Assembly (NCBI RefSeq): GCF_001311195.1
Contig: NZ_BBAJ01000002.1
Location: 1-64,000 of the forward strand
Reading direction: 5' to 3'
DNA: 64,000 bases
From: Lacticaseibacillus camelliae DSM 22697 = JCM 13995
Lineage (GTDB): Bacteria; Bacillota; Bacilli; Lactobacillales; Lactobacillaceae
Positions 63,328 through 64,000 of the stretch are shown piece after piece. Each line of letters starts with the position of its first letter. Position 1 is the first letter of the stretch. A model generated the notes under the pieces. It had not been told where the DNA came from and made no database searches. It saw only the letters and a list, made by a program, of their open reading frames with translations. The position numbers were made by a program, and so were the translations under genes.

Positions 63328-64000
63328 ATGCTGATCGGAGCCAATGTGTCGATGAAGGGTAAAGGGATGTTCGTGGGTGCGGTGGCGGAGGCTGCCAGCT
63401 ACGGTGCCACCACACTGCAATTTTACACCGGCGCGCCGCAGAATACGCGGCGCAAGGACGTGTCGCAAATGCGCATTCCGGAGGGCCTTGCTGACATGAA
63501 AAGTGCGGGACTGTCCCATTTGGTCATTCACGCGCCGTACATTGTCAATTTGGGTAACACCATCAAGCCGGAAAATTATCCGTTCGCGGTTCAGTTCATG
63601 AAGGAAGAGGTTGCCCGCGCCGACGCACTGCACGCCTACGCGATGCCGTTTCACCCAGGGGCTCATGTCGGCGCTGGCGCAGGCGCCGCCATTGCGCAGA
63701 TTGCCAAGGGCCTTAACCAAATCATTTCACCAGACCAACACGTGCTGATTGCCTTGGAAACTATGGCGGGCAAGGGCACGGAGGTCGGGCGCACCTTTGA
63801 GCAGCTCGCGGCGATCATCGATCGAGTCGAGCAGCCGGACAAAATTGCGGTCACCATGGATACCTGCCATATGAGTGATGCCGGCTACGCCGTCAAGAAC
63901 GATTTTGATGGCGTGCTGAATGAATTTGATCACGTGATCGGCCTGAACAAGCTGGCGGTCATCCACGTCAACGATTCTAAAAACCCCCAGGGGGCGCACA
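63328..64000 (+). CDS. nfo: Endonuclease IV, 3' end outside the window
   Basis: The first 224 codons of an AP endonuclease are visible and uninterrupted up to the right edge. Features: [20 protein letters not shown] (where homologues start with GxHVS), [15 protein letters not shown] and [13 protein letters not shown] with metal-binding His residues, [16 protein letters not shown] with the metal-binding Glu, and [13 protein letters not shown]. The enzyme cuts DNA at abasic sites using three zinc ions. A strong GAGGAGG lies before ATG 63328. About 70 residues at the C-terminus are missing. Confidence 0.95.
   Translation, partial: MLIGANVSMKGKGMFVGAVAEAASYGATTLQFYTGAPQNTRRKDVSQMRIPEGLADMKSAGLSHLVIHAPYIVNLGNTIKPENYPFAVQFMKEEVARADALHAYAMPFHPGAHVGAGAGAAIAQIAKGLNQIISPDQHVLIALETMAGKGTEVGRTFEQLAAIIDRVEQPDKIAVTMDTCHMSDAGYAVKNDFDGVLNEFDHVIGLNKLAVIHVNDSKNPQGAH

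Overview
The window comes from a high-GC member of the Lactobacillaceae (low-GC Gram-positive lineage, but with strongly GC-biased third codon positions). The evidence is the gene order and content: a PolC-type replicative polymerase, the rpsB-tsf-pyrH-frr-uppS-cdsA-rseP-proS-polC run, the rimP-nusA-ylxR-ylxQ-infB-rbfA run, the HrcA/CIRCE heat-shock operon, a T-box in front of hisS-aspS, and lactobacillar families such as DUF3013, DUF960, UPF0154 and UPF0291. Genus and species cannot be fixed from the sequence alone.

Layout. 1-2.3 kb: end of a DUF4179 envelope protein, rplS with its leader, and small conserved genes. 2.4-6 kb: a heterodimeric ABC exporter. 6.1-8.5 kb: alsS-alsD, pyruvate to acetoin. 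8.6-12.2 kb: GNAT acetyltransferase, amino-acid permease and plsC on the minus strand, then a tRNA methyltransferase and a GIY-YIG protein. 12.2-24.7 kb: translation, lipid-carrier, phospholipid, site-2-protease and replication genes. 24.7-30.5 kb: nusA-infB operon. 30.6-34.4 kb: terC, truB, ribF, hemW. 34.5-41.4 kb: hrcA-grpE-dnaK, dnaJ, lepA. 41.5-42.6 kb: the only clearly decayed stretch, holding remnants of a WYL regulator and of an LPXTG surface protein. 42.6-49.6 kb: small unknown genes, recJ, apt, a YbaK-type deacylase and tRNA-Ser(CGA). 49.7-57.7 kb: mpg, DUF3013, prmA, rsmE, relA, dtd, a HAD phosphatase and an SH3b-amidase. 57.8-64 kb: T-box, hisS-aspS, msrB-msrA, a YitT-family protein and the start of nfo.

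The dominant anomaly is technical. About 34 genes, including polC, infB, aspS, hisS, proS, rseP, pyrH, dnaK and relA, are interrupted by roughly 56 one- or two-base indels. Correcting each one restores a full-length family member with matching start and stop. Two classes recur: extra bases in runs of about six A/T (or G), and loss of one base from a doublet or triplet. Essential genes could not all be broken in a living cell, so these are almost certainly assembly or base-calling errors. Broken genes are annotated here over their full reconstructed spans with each indel located.

No CRISPR array, insertion sequence, prophage or defence system was found. The most interesting biology is regulatory: the T-box with overlapping Asp (GAC) and His (CAC) specifier triplets before hisS-aspS, terminator-like hairpins just after the rimP and relA promoters, a perfect palindrome at the alsS promoter, helically phased repeats in an AT-rich divergent intergenic region, and a tRNA-Ser whose discriminator base reads U.
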